A stretch of 64,000 bases of DNA from an uncultured Pseudomonadales bacterium (GCA_958296295.1 OY282460.1:3952291-4016290), one strand, 5' to 3'; positions 8,830 to 17,821 are shown, counted from the first letter of the stretch. The notes: a model not told the origin generated them from the sequence alone. Translations and numbers: made by a program.

Positions 8830-9618
8830 ATGTGCGGCGTGCGACGTTCCAAGACTACCACCGAGCCCGATCCAACACACCACGAGCGGTGCGCGGCGCC
8901 GGCGGATCGTCTGTTCGCCGAACGCCGGCAGCTGGTCGATTTCGCGTTCGACGAGCGCGTGGCGGCCGTCTTCCCCGACATGATCCGCCGCTCGGTGCCG
9001 GGTTACGAGACGGTGGTGCCGCTAACGGGCCTCATAGCGGCCAGACACTTGCCCGCTGGCGGGCGCTGCTACGACCTCGGTTGTTCCCTCGGCGCCGCAA
9101 CCCACGCGGTGCTTCGGGCGGTGGGCGATCGCCCGTGCGAGGTTCTGGCGGTGGACGACTCGGCGGCGATGCTGAGCAGGGCGCGCGCGCTTGCCAACCA
9201 AGACGGGGCCGATGCCCGCGTTCGCTGGATCCGGGCCGACATCCGCGATTTGGGCTTGGCCGGCGCCGATGCCGTGATCCTGAACTACACGCTGCAATTC
9301 CTGCCGCCGACGGATCGGCTTCCACTGTTGCGCAAACTCCGCGCCGCGTTGACGGACACCGGCGTCCTGGTGCTTGCCGAGAAACTCGCCGCGCCGGCGG
9401 TTTTCGAGGAATTGCATTTGGATTTCAAGCGCGCCAACGGCTACAGCGAGCTGGAGATCGCGCAAAAGCGCAGCGCGTTGGAGAACGTGATGCGCGTCGA
9501 TTCCGAACAAACGCACTTGGAACGGCTCGCCGACGCCGGCTTCGCGGAAGTTCGCGTTTGGTTTCGCTGCCTCAACTGGGGCGCTTTCGTCGCGTGGCCG
9601 AAGTGCCCTCCGGGCTGA
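8830..9618 (+). CDS. cmoA: Carboxy-S-adenosyl-L-methionine synthase
   Basis: Converts SAM and prephenate to carboxy-SAM, the donor for CmoB in wobble-uridine (cmo5U34) modification. The 262-residue protein contains the diagnostic VFPDMIRRSVPGYETV (about residues 48-63), the SAM motif YDLGCSLGAATHAV, and NYTLQFLPP. The ATG at 8830 is the first start clear of the divergent ppk coding region; a GTG at 8839 is an alternative. cmoB follows after 21 bp, so both enzymes of the pathway are made together. Confidence 0.93.
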   Translation: MCGVRRSKTTTEPDPTHHERCAAPADRLFAERRQLVDFAFDERVAAVFPDMIRRSVPGYETVVPLTGLIAARHLPAGGRCYDLGCSLGAATHAVLRAVGDRPCEVLAVDDSAAMLSRARALANQDGADARVRWIRADIRDLGLAGADAVILNYTLQFLPPTDRLPLLRKLRAALTDTGVLVLAEKLAAPAVFEELHLDFKRANGYSELEIAQKRSALENVMRVDSEQTHLERLADAGFAEVRVWFRCLNWGAFVAWPKCPPG

Positions 9619-9639
9619 AGTGACCATGCCCGCGCCGCG

Positions 9640-10617
9640 GTGAGCGCACCGCCACCGGCACTGGCGACGGCCTTCGCCCACTGGCAAGCGCATTCGCCGA
9701 CGGCCGCGGCCTGCATCTCCCGGGTGGCGGCTGGCGGTCACGGCGATCTGCCGCGCTGGCTGCGGGCGCTTGACGCGCTGCCCGAGGCCACGCCTGGCGT
9801 GGCGTCGTTCGGGCCAACAGTAACGGTGGGCACCGCGGTCGAGCTGCCGCCCAGGCGCCGGCAAGCGCTTCGGGAAGCGTTGCTCGCGCTAAGACCTTGG
9901 CGCAAAGGGCCGTTCGAGATATTCGGCGTGTTGGTGGACGCGGAATGGCGTTCGGACCAGAAGTGGGCGCGTGTCGCCCCGCATTTGGACTTGGACGGCC
10001 GGCGCGTGCTGGACGTCGGCTGCGGCAACGGCTACTACGGTTGGCGCATGTTGTCCGCCGGCGCGGCGTCCGTCACGGGCGTCGACCCGTCGCCGCTGTC
10101 CGCCCTCCAACACGCCGCCGTGGCGCACTATGCGACCAACACCGGGCGCCGGCGAACCGCGCACGCCCTTGTGGTGCTGCCGTTGCGGCTGGAGGAGTTG
10201 CAACCCGAAGCGCCGTTCGACGCCGTCTTCTCGATGGGCGTGGTCTATCACCGCCGGGCCCCGGCCGAGCACGTCCGTGCGCTCGCCCGCCATGCGCACG
10301 GCGACGCCGTCCTGGTGCTCGAATCCTTGGTGGTGGACGGCCCGGTGATTCGTCCGGCAAGCGCCGGCAAACGCTACGCCCGAATGCGCAACGTGCATGT
10401 TGTGCCGAACGTGGAGGCGCTGGTCGGGTGGGTTGAGGACGCGGGATTCCCGCGCGCCGAGGTGGCGGACATCACGACCACGACCACAGACGAACAACGC
10501 GCCACCAAGTGGATGCCGCACCAATCCCTGCGCGACGCTCTGGATCCCGAAAACCCGGCGTACACCGTGGAAGGCTATCCGGCGCCGCGGCGGGCGGTTA
10601 TCATCGCCCGTCGGTGA
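9640..10617 (+). CDS. cmoB: tRNA U34 carboxymethyltransferase
   Basis: Transfers the carboxymethyl group of carboxy-SAM to 5-hydroxyuridine-34 of tRNA. The 325-residue protein has WRSDQKWARVAPHLD, the Rossmann motif VLDVGCGNGYYGWRML (about residues 122-137), FSMGVVYHRR, and the C-terminal EGYPAPRRAVIIARR typical of CmoB. It starts with GTG at 9640 and lies directly downstream of cmoA. Its stop overlaps the GTG start of the next gene by four bases (GTGA), which indicates translational coupling. Confidence 0.93.
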   Translation: MSAPPPALATAFAHWQAHSPTAAACISRVAAGGHGDLPRWLRALDALPEATPGVASFGPTVTVGTAVELPPRRRQALREALLALRPWRKGPFEIFGVLVDAEWRSDQKWARVAPHLDLDGRRVLDVGCGNGYYGWRMLSAGAASVTGVDPSPLSALQHAAVAHYATNTGRRRTAHALVVLPLRLEELQPEAPFDAVFSMGVVYHRRAPAEHVRALARHAHGDAVLVLESLVVDGPVIRPASAGKRYARMRNVHVVPNVEALVGWVEDAGFPRAEVADITTTTTDEQRATKWMPHQSLRDALDPENPAYTVEGYPAPRRAVIIARR

Positions 10618-11021
10618 CGCGAGAGACCGCCGGCAAGCCCGTGGCCAGCTATTTCACTGCTTGGAGATTCCGTTTCCGCGGCAAGACACGCCGCTTGCTG
10701 ACGCTGGTGGATTGCTTCCTCGCGGAACCCGAAAAAGGCCTCTCGCCAGCGCATCTGGGGCGCGAGGCGGGAATCGCGCTCTACGATGCGGCGCAGATGC
10801 TCGATCAAACGCCGGAGTTGTTCGTCAAGCTGCCGCGGCGCGGCGACGGCATCACGCGGTATCGGCTGGCGTCTTCCGTGGCGGCCCGCGGCGAGGCCGG
10901 CATCGCCGATTTCGTGCGCCAGCAGGCCCGTCGCGAAAGCTGGATCTTCTACTTGCTCGGCTGTGGCGCCTTGTTGCTGGCGGCGGTGATCCTCCTCGCC
11001 CTGGCGCCGCAATTGCTGTAG
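10614..11021 (+). CDS. Small protein with C-terminal membrane anchor, unknown function
   Basis: 135 residues, starting at the GTG that overlaps the cmoB stop. The soluble part contains RGKTRRLLTLVDCFLAEPEKG and a helical segment (AHLGREAGIALYDAAQML) that could be a winged-helix-like fold; the C-terminus is one hydrophobic helix (IFYLLGCGALLLAAVILLAL), so it is probably tail-anchored in the inner membrane. I do not recognise the family. The four-base overlap with cmoB and the 14-bp gap to the next gene place it in the cmo operon. Confidence 0.6.
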   Translation: MTRETAGKPVASYFTAWRFRFRGKTRRLLTLVDCFLAEPEKGLSPAHLGREAGIALYDAAQMLDQTPELFVKLPRRGDGITRYRLASSVAARGEAGIADFVRQQARRESWIFYLLGCGALLLAAVILLALAPQLL

Positions 11022-11035
11022 CGGCCGCTGCCGAA

Positions 11036-12172
11036 GTGCCCGAACAACTGCCGGCGTCAATAGCCGAGTTGCGCGACCGCGTTGACGCGCTGGCACGGGA
11101 GACGCTGGCGCCGCTGCGCGACGACGCGACCCTTGCCCCCGCACCGCGGAAGGCGCAAGTGCGAGCGGCGTCCAAGGCCGCTGGCGTCTTCGGCATGACG
11201 CAGCCCAAGGATCTCGGCGGCAGCGAGGCGGGCGCGCTGGCGCTCACCGTCGTGCGCGACACCCTGGCGGCGCACAACGTCGTCCACTTGAGTGGCCTCT
11301 TCGGGCCGGGACCGGGCGTTCTCGCCGGCGCAACGGCGCCGCTTCGCGGCAGCCATCTTGCGCCGCTGCTGGCCGGCGAGAAGCGCGCGGCTTTCGGTTT
11401 CACGGAGCCGGAGAACGCCGAACGCGCCACTTGGGGCCGGCTAGCCGGCGACACTTTGCTGGTAAACGGCCAGAAGTCATACGTCACCGGCGGCGCGGAC
11501 GCGGACTTCATCAACACCTTGGTGGACGTGGAGGGCCACGGCCCCGCGCTGGTGGTCATCGACCGGCGGACCCGCGGCGTGGAGGTGGCCCAAACCTTCG
11601 GCTCGATGGACGGCACGCGCCACGCCCACATGGTGTTTCGGGACGTGGAGGTTCCCGCCGCCCACATCGTCGGCAAACCCGGCGAAGGGCTGCCCCGCGC
11701 CATGCGGCAGATCGGCGACACCCGCCTTGCGTTCGCCGCCGAGGCGGTGGGGCTCGCGCGCTGGGTCATCGGCTTCGTCACCGACCACATTCAGGCGCCC
11801 CACCGCAGCGGCCAACCGCTCGGCGCCCGCGAAGGCGTGCGGCTGCGCTACGCGGACATGCGCATCCGCGCCTACGCCGCCCGCAGCATGGTCTACCGCA
11901 CCGCTCGCGTGGCCGATGCGGCGCGACGGGCCGGCGCGCCCAAGAACGCCGTCAACGAGGTGATCGCCACCAAAGTGTTCGCAACGGAAGTTGTTGGCGA
12001 AGTCGTGGACTGGGGCATTCAACTGGTCGGCGGGGTGGCGTTGCGGGTGGGCCATCCGCTGGAGGCGCTGCACCGGCGGGTGCGGGCCATGCGCATCGCC
12101 GAGGGCGCGAGCGACGTGCTGCGGCTGAATCTCGCGCGCGGCAAGCTGGATTTGGGCAAAGGGCGCATCTGA
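11036..12172 (+). CDS. Acyl-CoA dehydrogenase family protein
   Basis: An FAD-dependent oxidoreductase expected to introduce a double bond next to an acyl-CoA thioester. The 378-residue protein shows the family layout: an N-terminal helical domain, a middle beta-domain with GFTEPENAERATWGRL and VNGQKSYVTGGADADF, and a C-terminal four-helix domain ending in HRRVRAMRIAEGASDVLRLNLARGKL. Start is the GTG at 11036; the frame is open upstream but overlaps the preceding genes. Substrate is unknown. It precedes two PhyH dioxygenases on the same strand, suggesting lipid or small-acid catabolism. Confidence 0.88.
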   Translation: MPEQLPASIAELRDRVDALARETLAPLRDDATLAPAPRKAQVRAASKAAGVFGMTQPKDLGGSEAGALALTVVRDTLAAHNVVHLSGLFGPGPGVLAGATAPLRGSHLAPLLAGEKRAAFGFTEPENAERATWGRLAGDTLLVNGQKSYVTGGADADFINTLVDVEGHGPALVVIDRRTRGVEVAQTFGSMDGTRHAHMVFRDVEVPAAHIVGKPGEGLPRAMRQIGDTRLAFAAEAVGLARWVIGFVTDHIQAPHRSGQPLGAREGVRLRYADMRIRAYAARSMVYRTARVADAARRAGAPKNAVNEVIATKVFATEVVGEVVDWGIQLVGGVALRVGHPLEALHRRVRAMRIAEGASDVLRLNLARGKLDLGKGRI

Positions 12173-12209
12173 ACGCGCACTGAACATTGTGGTTGCCGAA
12201 GGCCACGTC

Positions 12210-12238
12210 TTGACAGCGCCGGGCGGTTCGACTGCAAT
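12210..12238 (+). promoter_or_regulatory. Predicted sigma70-type promoter for the PhyH gene pair
   Basis: TTGACA (12210-12215) and TGCAAT (12233-12238) are 17 bp apart; the -35 is perfect and the -10 is weak. Transcription would begin near 12246, about 27 bases before the GTG at 12273. This argues against the upstream in-frame GTG at 12189 as the start. Confidence 0.45.
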
Positions 12239-12272
12239 TGCCCGCCGATCGCCGGGACTTGAGGGGAGGCAA

Positions 12273-13376
12273 GTGCGAATCGAGGATTGGAAATCGGTCG
12301 GCTCGTTGGCGCCGCTGGCGCGCGAGCTGCGTGAACTCGGCTTGGAATCCAACATCGTGGAGCTGGAAGTTTGCGGCTTCACGGTCGTCCCGCCGGCGAA
12401 GGTGGCGTCTGCCGAGTTTTGCCGCGAAGTGCGCGAAGCCGTGGAACGCACCATGCTGCGCCGCTACGGGCGCGACGGCCTTGCGCCCGAGCGCTGGGCG
12501 AACGTCAACGACATCCAGCGCTTCATGCTTTGGGAGGATCGCGTCTTCGAGACGCTCACATGGAATCCGGCCGGCCTCGGCCTCGCGCAATACCTGCTCG
12601 GCACGGACTGCGTGCTGAGCCTCTGCGCCGCTTGGGTGAAGGGGCCGGGCGAGGTGCGAACCGGCATCCACGGCGACTATCTGGACCCGGCTTTGACGGC
12701 GCAGCCGGAGCAGATGAACAACTGCAACATGCACTACATGCTCACCGACTACACCAAGGACGACGGCGCCATCTCTTTCGTTCCCGGCAGCCACAAGTGG
12801 CGCCGTCAAGTTACGCCTTCGGATTCCAAATACTGGGCCGACCGCGCCGTGGCGGTGGAAGCGCCGGCGGGTTCAATGGTGATCTGGGGCAATCACACTT
12901 GGCACGGCTCCTATCCGAAAAAGACGCCGGGCCTGCGCATGACTTTGCAATGCGAATACATGCGTCGGCGCCGCCAGCCGGAGGAGGCGTATCGCGAAAC
13001 GGTGACCCAGGAAGCCTTGGATCGCAATCCCGTGCGCTTCGCCGGCTTGATGGACGTCTACAGTCTGTTTCCGTTCGGCAAGAACGATTGGGATTTGGCC
13101 CGCATGGGCGCGGCCGAACGTGGCGCGAAGGGCGGCCAAAACATCGATCACTACCGGAGCTTGTTCGACACGGAACCCGCCAACGGCCGCACCACTTTGC
13201 GCCCGCAATACGACTACATGCGGCACGACGGCCAAATGACTTCCGAGCGCAACCGGAACCGCATGCAATCGGAAAAGCGTCAAACTCAGCAGGAAACCGA
13301 GAAGCAGGAAACCCAGCAAAAACCGAAGCCCGCGCCCCGGTCCGCCCAAGCCGAACAAACCGCGGACGCCGCATGA
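12273..13376 (+). CDS. Phytanoyl-CoA dioxygenase (PhyH) family protein 1
   Basis: A predicted Fe(II)/2-oxoglutarate oxygenase that hydroxylates an unknown small molecule. The 367-residue protein has the metal-binding HxD in GIHGDYLDP, a distal histidine in GNHTWHGS and the 2-oxoglutarate-binding arginine in PGLRMTLQ. The first ~45 residues and the glutamine/glutamate-rich tail (last ~60) are extensions outside the core. The GTG at 12273 is chosen because GGGGAGG lies 3 bases upstream and a promoter-like element sits just before it. Its TGA overlaps the ATG of the next PhyH gene, so the two are translationally coupled. Confidence 0.85.
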   Translation: MRIEDWKSVGSLAPLARELRELGLESNIVELEVCGFTVVPPAKVASAEFCREVREAVERTMLRRYGRDGLAPERWANVNDIQRFMLWEDRVFETLTWNPAGLGLAQYLLGTDCVLSLCAAWVKGPGEVRTGIHGDYLDPALTAQPEQMNNCNMHYMLTDYTKDDGAISFVPGSHKWRRQVTPSDSKYWADRAVAVEAPAGSMVIWGNHTWHGSYPKKTPGLRMTLQCEYMRRRRQPEEAYRETVTQEALDRNPVRFAGLMDVYSLFPFGKNDWDLARMGAAERGAKGGQNIDHYRSLFDTEPANGRTTLRPQYDYMRHDGQMTSERNRNRMQSEKRQTQQETEKQETQQKPKPAPRSAQAEQTADAA

Positions 13377-14248
13377 GCGCCACCGCGGCGGCAGCCCAAA
13401 CCGAACCCGAGGAGGAAGGCGAACGGATGGTGGGCGGCCTCAACATCACCGAGCGGGTTGCCGAGATCGAGGAGCAGGGCTACACCATCGTGCCGGATTT
13501 CATCTCGGCGGAAGAGATCGCCCGTATCCGCCACGCTTTCGACACCGAAGTGCGAATCACCGAAATGCGCGCCATCGGCACCAAGACCGGGCAAACGTGG
13601 CGCGCCCACAATCTGCTGGCGAAAACCCGCGCCGTCGACTACCTGTTTCTGGATCCGCGCATTCGCGCGTTGGTGGAAGGCGTGCTAGGCAACCGCACGC
13701 AAGTGAACGTGACCACGCTGTTCAACGTGCTGCCGGGCGAAACCCGCCAGTTTCTGCACCAGGACGATGGACTGTGGCCCATCCCCCGCCCGCATCCGCA
13801 TTTCGTTTGCAACGCCCTCATCGCTTTGGATGATCAAGACGTGGAAAACGGCGCCACGCACATCGTCCCCTTCAGCCACAAGTGGCACGATCGGCGCGTG
13901 GACCAAAGCGTGGAAACACTGCAGGTGGAAATGCGCGCCGGCACCATGCTCATGTGGGAGGGCGGCTTGTGGCACGGCGGCGGAGCGAACAAATCCAGGG
14001 ATCGGGAACGCCTCGGTTTCTTCATGAGCCACAACGTGGCGTACCTGCGCCCGCAGGAAATCCAACTCGTCTCGGTGCCGAGGGAAGTTGCCCGGGAATT
14101 GCCCGAGGAACTGCTACGGCTACTCGGCTACCACCGCTTCGGCTTGGGCGTGGACGGCCGCGACCCGGTGGATGTGCTGCACGATGGCGACGTGGTGAAT
14201 CCCCACGCGCAACTGGCCGCCGAATGGCGTAGTCAAGCCGCCCGATAG
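13373..14248 (+). CDS. Phytanoyl-CoA dioxygenase (PhyH) family protein 2
   Basis: A second Fe(II)/2-oxoglutarate oxygenase, 291 residues, sharing only the core fold with its upstream partner. The core begins with EQGYTIVPDFISAEEIARI. Iron ligands are visible as HQD in FLHQDDGLWP and the distal histidine in GGLWHGGGANKS, followed by arginines for 2-oxoglutarate. The ATGA overlap with the previous stop suggests the two enzymes are made in fixed ratio and perhaps act in sequence or as a heteromer. The last 16 bases overlap the convergent exbD gene. Substrate unknown. Confidence 0.87.
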   Translation: MSATAAAAQTEPEEEGERMVGGLNITERVAEIEEQGYTIVPDFISAEEIARIRHAFDTEVRITEMRAIGTKTGQTWRAHNLLAKTRAVDYLFLDPRIRALVEGVLGNRTQVNVTTLFNVLPGETRQFLHQDDGLWPIPRPHPHFVCNALIALDDQDVENGATHIVPFSHKWHDRRVDQSVETLQVEMRAGTMLMWEGGLWHGGGANKSRDRERLGFFMSHNVAYLRPQEIQLVSVPREVARELPEELLRLLGYHRFGLGVDGRDPVDVLHDGDVVNPHAQLAAEWRSQAAR

Positions 14249-14640
14249 CGGGGCCTGGTCGCCAGCGCCGCCTCGCGCACGCCGGCGCCGCGCAGTTCCG
14301 CCAAGACGGCGCGCAACGTCGCTACCGGCAAGTCCGCGTCCGCCTTCACCAGCACGGCTTTCCGCGCCCGGGCCGCCAACGCCGGCGCCAGAGCGGCCAG
14401 ATCAACGCGATCGCTCCCCAGCCACAGCGTGCCATCGGCTTCCACGAGCAATTCCACGCGGTCGCCCTCGGGTCGCGCCTCGCTCGCCGACCCCGGCGGC
14501 AGAACCGCCGCGACGTCCGCCGGCCGCACTTGGCCGGCCAGCATGAAGAACAACAGCAGCAGGAAGACGATGTCCGTGAGCGGCACGAGGCCCGGTTCGC
14601 GCCGCGCCGCGGGACGCCCCGGGAGGCCGGTGATGATCAT
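14233..14640 (-). CDS. ExbD/TolR family biopolymer transporter (second copy)
   Basis: 135 residues: a short cytoplasmic start, one transmembrane helix with the proton-pathway aspartate in VPLTDIVFLLLLFFML, and a periplasmic domain. This is the ExbD/TolR layout; with ExbB it uses the proton gradient to energise an outer-membrane system. The ATG overlaps the stop of the preceding exbD by four bases. Its 3' end overlaps the convergent PhyH gene by 16 bases. No tonB or tolA is nearby, so which system it drives is not settled; the TonB-dependent receptor at 49.7-52.4 kb is one possible client. Confidence 0.88.
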   Translation of the reverse strand: MIITGLPGRPAARREPGLVPLTDIVFLLLLFFMLAGQVRPADVAAVLPPGSASEARPEGDRVELLVEADGTLWLGSDRVDLAALAPALAARARKAVLVKADADLPVATLRAVLAELRGAGVREAALATRPRYRAA

Positions 14641-15029
14641 GGCGGCGCGCTGGCCAAGGACAGACGCTTCGCGCCGGCGAACTGCAACCGATCCAGCCAG
14701 TCCACGAGGGCCTGGGTGGGCACGCCGGCAGCGTCGATGAGGTAGATGTCGTTCGGCGCCTCGGCGACGAACGCCCGCAACGCCTCGCGCTGCCCGCCTG
14801 CGAAAGCGCGCCCGCCGTGCCGGAGCATCCCGTCGGCCCGCAATTCCAGCGACCGCACGCTATCGGGCGACAGCTCGCTCGCCGCGGCCGGCAAATCGAA
14901 CGGCAACTCGCGCCAGCGGGTGAAATTGGTCGTCAGCATGAAGAACAGCAGCAGGATGAACACCACGTCGATGAGCGGCGCAAGGCCGATCAGCCGCCGG
15001 CGGCGACGGAACGCCGACTCGAAACGCAT
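14637..15029 (-). CDS. ExbD/TolR family biopolymer transporter (first copy)
   Basis: 130 residues with an arginine-rich N-terminus (FRRRRRLIG), a single membrane helix carrying the conserved aspartate in APLIDVVFILLLFFML, and a periplasmic domain. It lies between exbB (18 bp upstream) and the second exbD (four-base overlap). An exbB-exbD-exbD cluster with two diverged ExbD subunits is frequent in Proteobacteria and may form a mixed complex. Confidence 0.9.
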   Translation of the reverse strand: MRFESAFRRRRRLIGLAPLIDVVFILLLFFMLTTNFTRWRELPFDLPAAASELSPDSVRSLELRADGMLRHGGRAFAGGQREALRAFVAEAPNDIYLIDAAGVPTQALVDWLDRLQFAGAKRLSLASAPP

Positions 15030-15047
15030 CCGGCTACGCTCGGCGGC

Positions 15048-15731
15048 CTAAGCGGGATCTCGAAAGCCCGTGAACACCTGGGTCACGGCGTCGTTCATTC
15101 GCGTTGCCACCCGCTCCACCTTGCGTTCCAGCCAGCCATGCACGGCGGTGACGGGAATCGCCACGCCAAGACCTAACGCCGTGGTCAACAGAGCGCGCCA
15201 AATGCCGCTCGACAGCACCGAGGGATCCACCTGCGGCCCCGCCGCCTCCATGCGCTGGAACGCGAGAATCATGCCAAGCACGGTGCCCAGCAGGCCAAGC
15301 AACGGACTCAAGATGGCGATGGCCTCAAGCGGCGGCAGGAACGTGCGCAAGTGGTTCAAGCGCCCCAAGGCGACGCGCTCGATCTCCTCCTTCAGCAGCG
15401 CCCGATCCGCACCCGCGACGCGCAACCCGCGCATGGCCGCGGCCACCACATCGGCGATGGGCCGGCCCGCCACCAACGGCTCGCTGGCCTCGTCAAAACG
15501 CCCATGCCGCCACCGAAGCAGGCTCTCGCGCACATCGTCGTCGCGCTCCGGGCGCAACGTGGCGAATTGCCAACACTTGAACAGGATGATGCTGAGCGCC
15601 GCCACCGACAGGCCAAGCAACAACCACAGCACCGGGCCGCCAACGGCGAGAAAGTGCGCTGCGTCGCCGAGCCAGGGCGTACACGCGGCGCCGGACGCCG
15701 CATTCACGTCCGCGGCATCAGCCGCATTCAC
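15048..15731 (-). CDS. ExbB/TolQ/MotA family proton channel
   Basis: 227 residues with three hydrophobic helices: GGPVLWLLLGLSVAALSIIL near the N-terminus and two in the second half (AIAILSPLLGLLGTVLGMIL, TALGLGVAIPVTAVHGWL), the TolQ/ExbB pattern with a long cytoplasmic loop between. It is first in the exbB-exbD-exbD operon. The start is uncertain: GTGAATGCGGC occurs twice, 24 bp apart, so translation could begin at 15731 or 15707. Upstream, TTGACT is 17 bp from a poor -10, too weak to call. Confidence 0.88.
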   Translation of the reverse strand: MNAADAADVNAASGAACTPWLGDAAHFLAVGGPVLWLLLGLSVAALSIILFKCWQFATLRPERDDDVRESLLRWRHGRFDEASEPLVAGRPIADVVAAAMRGLRVAGADRALLKEEIERVALGRLNHLRTFLPPLEAIAILSPLLGLLGTVLGMILAFQRMEAAGPQVDPSVLSSGIWRALLTTALGLGVAIPVTAVHGWLERKVERVATRMNDAVTQVFTGFRDPA

Positions 15732-16593
15732 GTGCGAGCACGCGATCTAAGGAATGGTCCGCCCATCAGTCAACAGCATTCGCTAGCCTGAAGCCGGCAT
15801 AGCCTAGCCCATTCGCGCACCGGGGCGTAGCGCCGGCGGGCGGGAAGTGTGCGCCCAGCCAGCGGACAAACGTAGGTGAGAACACACGGGATCAGGAACA
15901 TGCCCTTGGACAGTGGCCCCCGCCGACGAGGTGGATGGTTGGTTCATTGGAGGGGATGGGCGCGTCGCCGGTGGTTCCGCCGGAAGAGCGGCCGCCGTCA
16001 TATGTCCGGTTCGCTTTCGTCCCGTCTAATCCGAACCGGCCGCTTCTCACCAGATCGAACAACATCGCCAACTCTCGACTTGTTGACGAGTTGGCCAACA
16101 ACACGATCCAGACACGGTGCTCCAGCGAGCTTGTGGCGTGGCACGAGTCAGACCGCGGTGGACGGTGTCGCGAATCGGTCAAATTTTCGACCAGCTCGCT
16201 GGCTCGCAGCGGCCGACGCGGACTGAGCTGTTGAAGCTGCGGACCGAGCTGTTGAACTTGCCTGTCGGGCTGCCGATTCCGCCCGTCCGGCTTTCCTAAC
16301 GGCCTTTCGGGCTCTTGCATCTGCCTGTCCGGCTTGCGCAGCAGCCTGGGAGGCAGCTAGTTCCGCCCGCCGGGCCCCGTCTATTGCAGTTTGTATTTCC
16401 TCCCCTTGCTTCTTCAGACGATCCGCGACCTCGTCTGCTTATCGGCGCTGCTCGAATATGGAGGCGAAGTGCTCGGTGCCGAGGGGCTGACGTCGGAGAT
16501 TCACGCCATCATGAGCGCGGTTTCGCCAAAGCTCCGCCAAGTTCGCTCATCCCTAGTTGGCAGCATATCTGAAAACCCTCAAGGTCGCCCGGT
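15732..16593. other. 862-bp region without a convincing intact gene
   Basis: From the exbB start to the left end of the ISAs1-type element. Base composition is less GC-rich between 15870 and 16140, and short open frames there on both strands lack a ribosome-binding site and a recognisable fold. The only gene-like stretch is a coiled-coil fragment on the minus strand at 16148-16438, listed separately. The region reads as degraded accessory DNA at the edge of the insertion-sequence cluster. Confidence 0.5.
16148..16438 (-). pseudogene. Relic of an alanine-rich coiled-coil protein
   Basis: Between an in-frame TAA (16439-16441) and a TGA (16148-16150) the minus strand encodes ~96 residues beginning ADEVADRLKKQGEEIQ and continuing as alanine/glutamine/arginine-rich heptad-like sequence (AASQAAAQAGQADARAR, RAESAARQASSTARSA). 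No start codon with a ribosome-binding site is present, and the stop just upstream cuts it off, so it looks like the remains of a larger coiled-coil gene. The parent function cannot be told. Confidence 0.3.
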
Positions 16594-17821
16594 CAGGGCA
16601 ATCGCATTTCAGATGGGCGCCTACTCCAGCCTGCGGACGCAGCGGATCATTTCGACGAGGAACTCCTGTTTCCGCTGCGCGTGGATGAACTTGCGGCGGA
16701 TGGAGCGCTTGTCGGGGTGCATCCGCGCGATGTTCAGGGCGAGCCGCCGGACGACCGCCAGGCAGGCGGCGCTGTTGCCCTTGCGGTTGCGCGCCCGGTC
16801 CTCGTCCATCGACACGTCCAGCACCCAGTGCAGGCTGTTCTCGATCGCCCAGTGGGCGCGGACGGTCCGCCCGAAGCGCTCCGCCTCCGGCTTCGCGCTG
16901 AGCAGGTAGTAGCGGGTGTCGACGCTCTCCGCGCCGCTGGCGAGACGCCGCTCCGCGGTCACCTTGCCGATGGCCGAAAGGCCGGGCCAGTCGTGCCGCT
17001 CCAGCAGCCAGTCGACGTCGTGGCAGACCGTCGCCGTGCGCTTCTCCACGCGCCCGTGACCCTTGTCAACCTGTTGATGCGACAGGAGTTCCGCCGACGC
17101 CGGCGGACTGTCCAGATATGTGGTCACGTCCTCGTGGAGCGTCCCCTGGTTGCGCTTGAGGGCCAGCGCGTAGTCGCCGCCTTTGGCAACGATCGCCGCC
17201 GCCGTCCCGCGCTGCGCGTGCATCGCGTCCGCGGTCACGGTGCGCCCCCTCACGTCGATCAGCTCCAGCAGCGCCGGCAACGCCGGGATCTCGTTCGACT
17301 TGCCGTCCACCTCCACCTGCGCCAGGGTCAGCTTCGCCTCCGACGCGAACGCTTGGAGCAGGTGCGTCGGCGACCGTGCCGCGGCGTCCTCGAACGACCG
17401 CCGCAGCGCCTTGCCGTCCACCGCCACCACCTCGCCGAGACGGTCCGCCCAGTCCTGCGTCAGGCGCAGCAGCGCCGTCTGCAGGCCGGCCGGGTCCAGC
17501 ATCCCGAACAGCCGCGAGAACGTGTCGTGGCTCGGAATCCCGTTCGGCAGCGTCATGAACTCCCGCAGCCAGGGCTCCCAGACGCGCCCGTAGTCCTCCA
17601 TGTCGACGCACGTGCGACCGCCCGCGAGCATCGACACCAGCGCTATCGTCAAGGTCTCTTGCAGATCGTGGCGCTTGGCGTTGCCCCGCCGGGGGTCCTC
17701 AACATCTTGAAAAACCGACAGAATCTCCCGCATCCCGTCTCTCCTTCCCTGGATCGAAACGCCAATTCTGCCTTATCCTCACCTTCGTCGCACCCGCACC
17801 TTTCCAAATGCGATTGCCCTG
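16594..17821 (-). mobile_element. Complete ISAs1-type insertion sequence with 9-bp target duplication
   Basis: 1228 bp. The ends are perfect 16-bp inverted repeats: CAGGGCAATCGCATTT at 16594-16609 and its complement at 17806-17821. They are flanked by a 9-bp direct duplication, TCGCCCGGT, at 16585-16593 and 17822-17830. The element carries one transposase on the minus strand. Intact ends, intact gene and identical duplications indicate a recent insertion. Its right duplication lies only 7 bp from the TGT end of the neighbouring IS481-like element. Confidence 0.92.
16621..17733 (-). CDS. ISAs1-family transposase
   Basis: 370 residues, normal for the family. The DDE residues are visible in VAVDGKALRRS, TADAMHAQ and HWAIENSLHWVLDVSMDED, and the N-terminus (FQDVEDPRRGNAKRH) is the usual ISAs1 opening. 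The N-terminal H-repeat-like region LTIALVSMLAGGRTCVDMEDYG is also present. No frameshift or internal stop, so the enzyme is probably active and able to mobilise its own element. Confidence 0.93.
   Translation of the reverse strand: MREILSVFQDVEDPRRGNAKRHDLQETLTIALVSMLAGGRTCVDMEDYGRVWEPWLREFMTLPNGIPSHDTFSRLFGMLDPAGLQTALLRLTQDWADRLGEVVAVDGKALRRSFEDAAARSPTHLLQAFASEAKLTLAQVEVDGKSNEIPALPALLELIDVRGRTVTADAMHAQRGTAAAIVAKGGDYALALKRNQGTLHEDVTTYLDSPPASAELLSHQQVDKGHGRVEKRTATVCHDVDWLLERHDWPGLSAIGKVTAERRLASGAESVDTRYYLLSAKPEAERFGRTVRAHWAIENSLHWVLDVSMDEDRARNRKGNSAACLAVVRRLALNIARMHPDKRSIRRKFIHAQRKQEFLVEMIRCVRRLE

Noticed and set aside
15935..16234. Plus-strand open frame of 99 codons in the gene-poor stretch
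   Set aside because: No ribosome-binding site, no recognised domain, and an equally long frame on the other strand.
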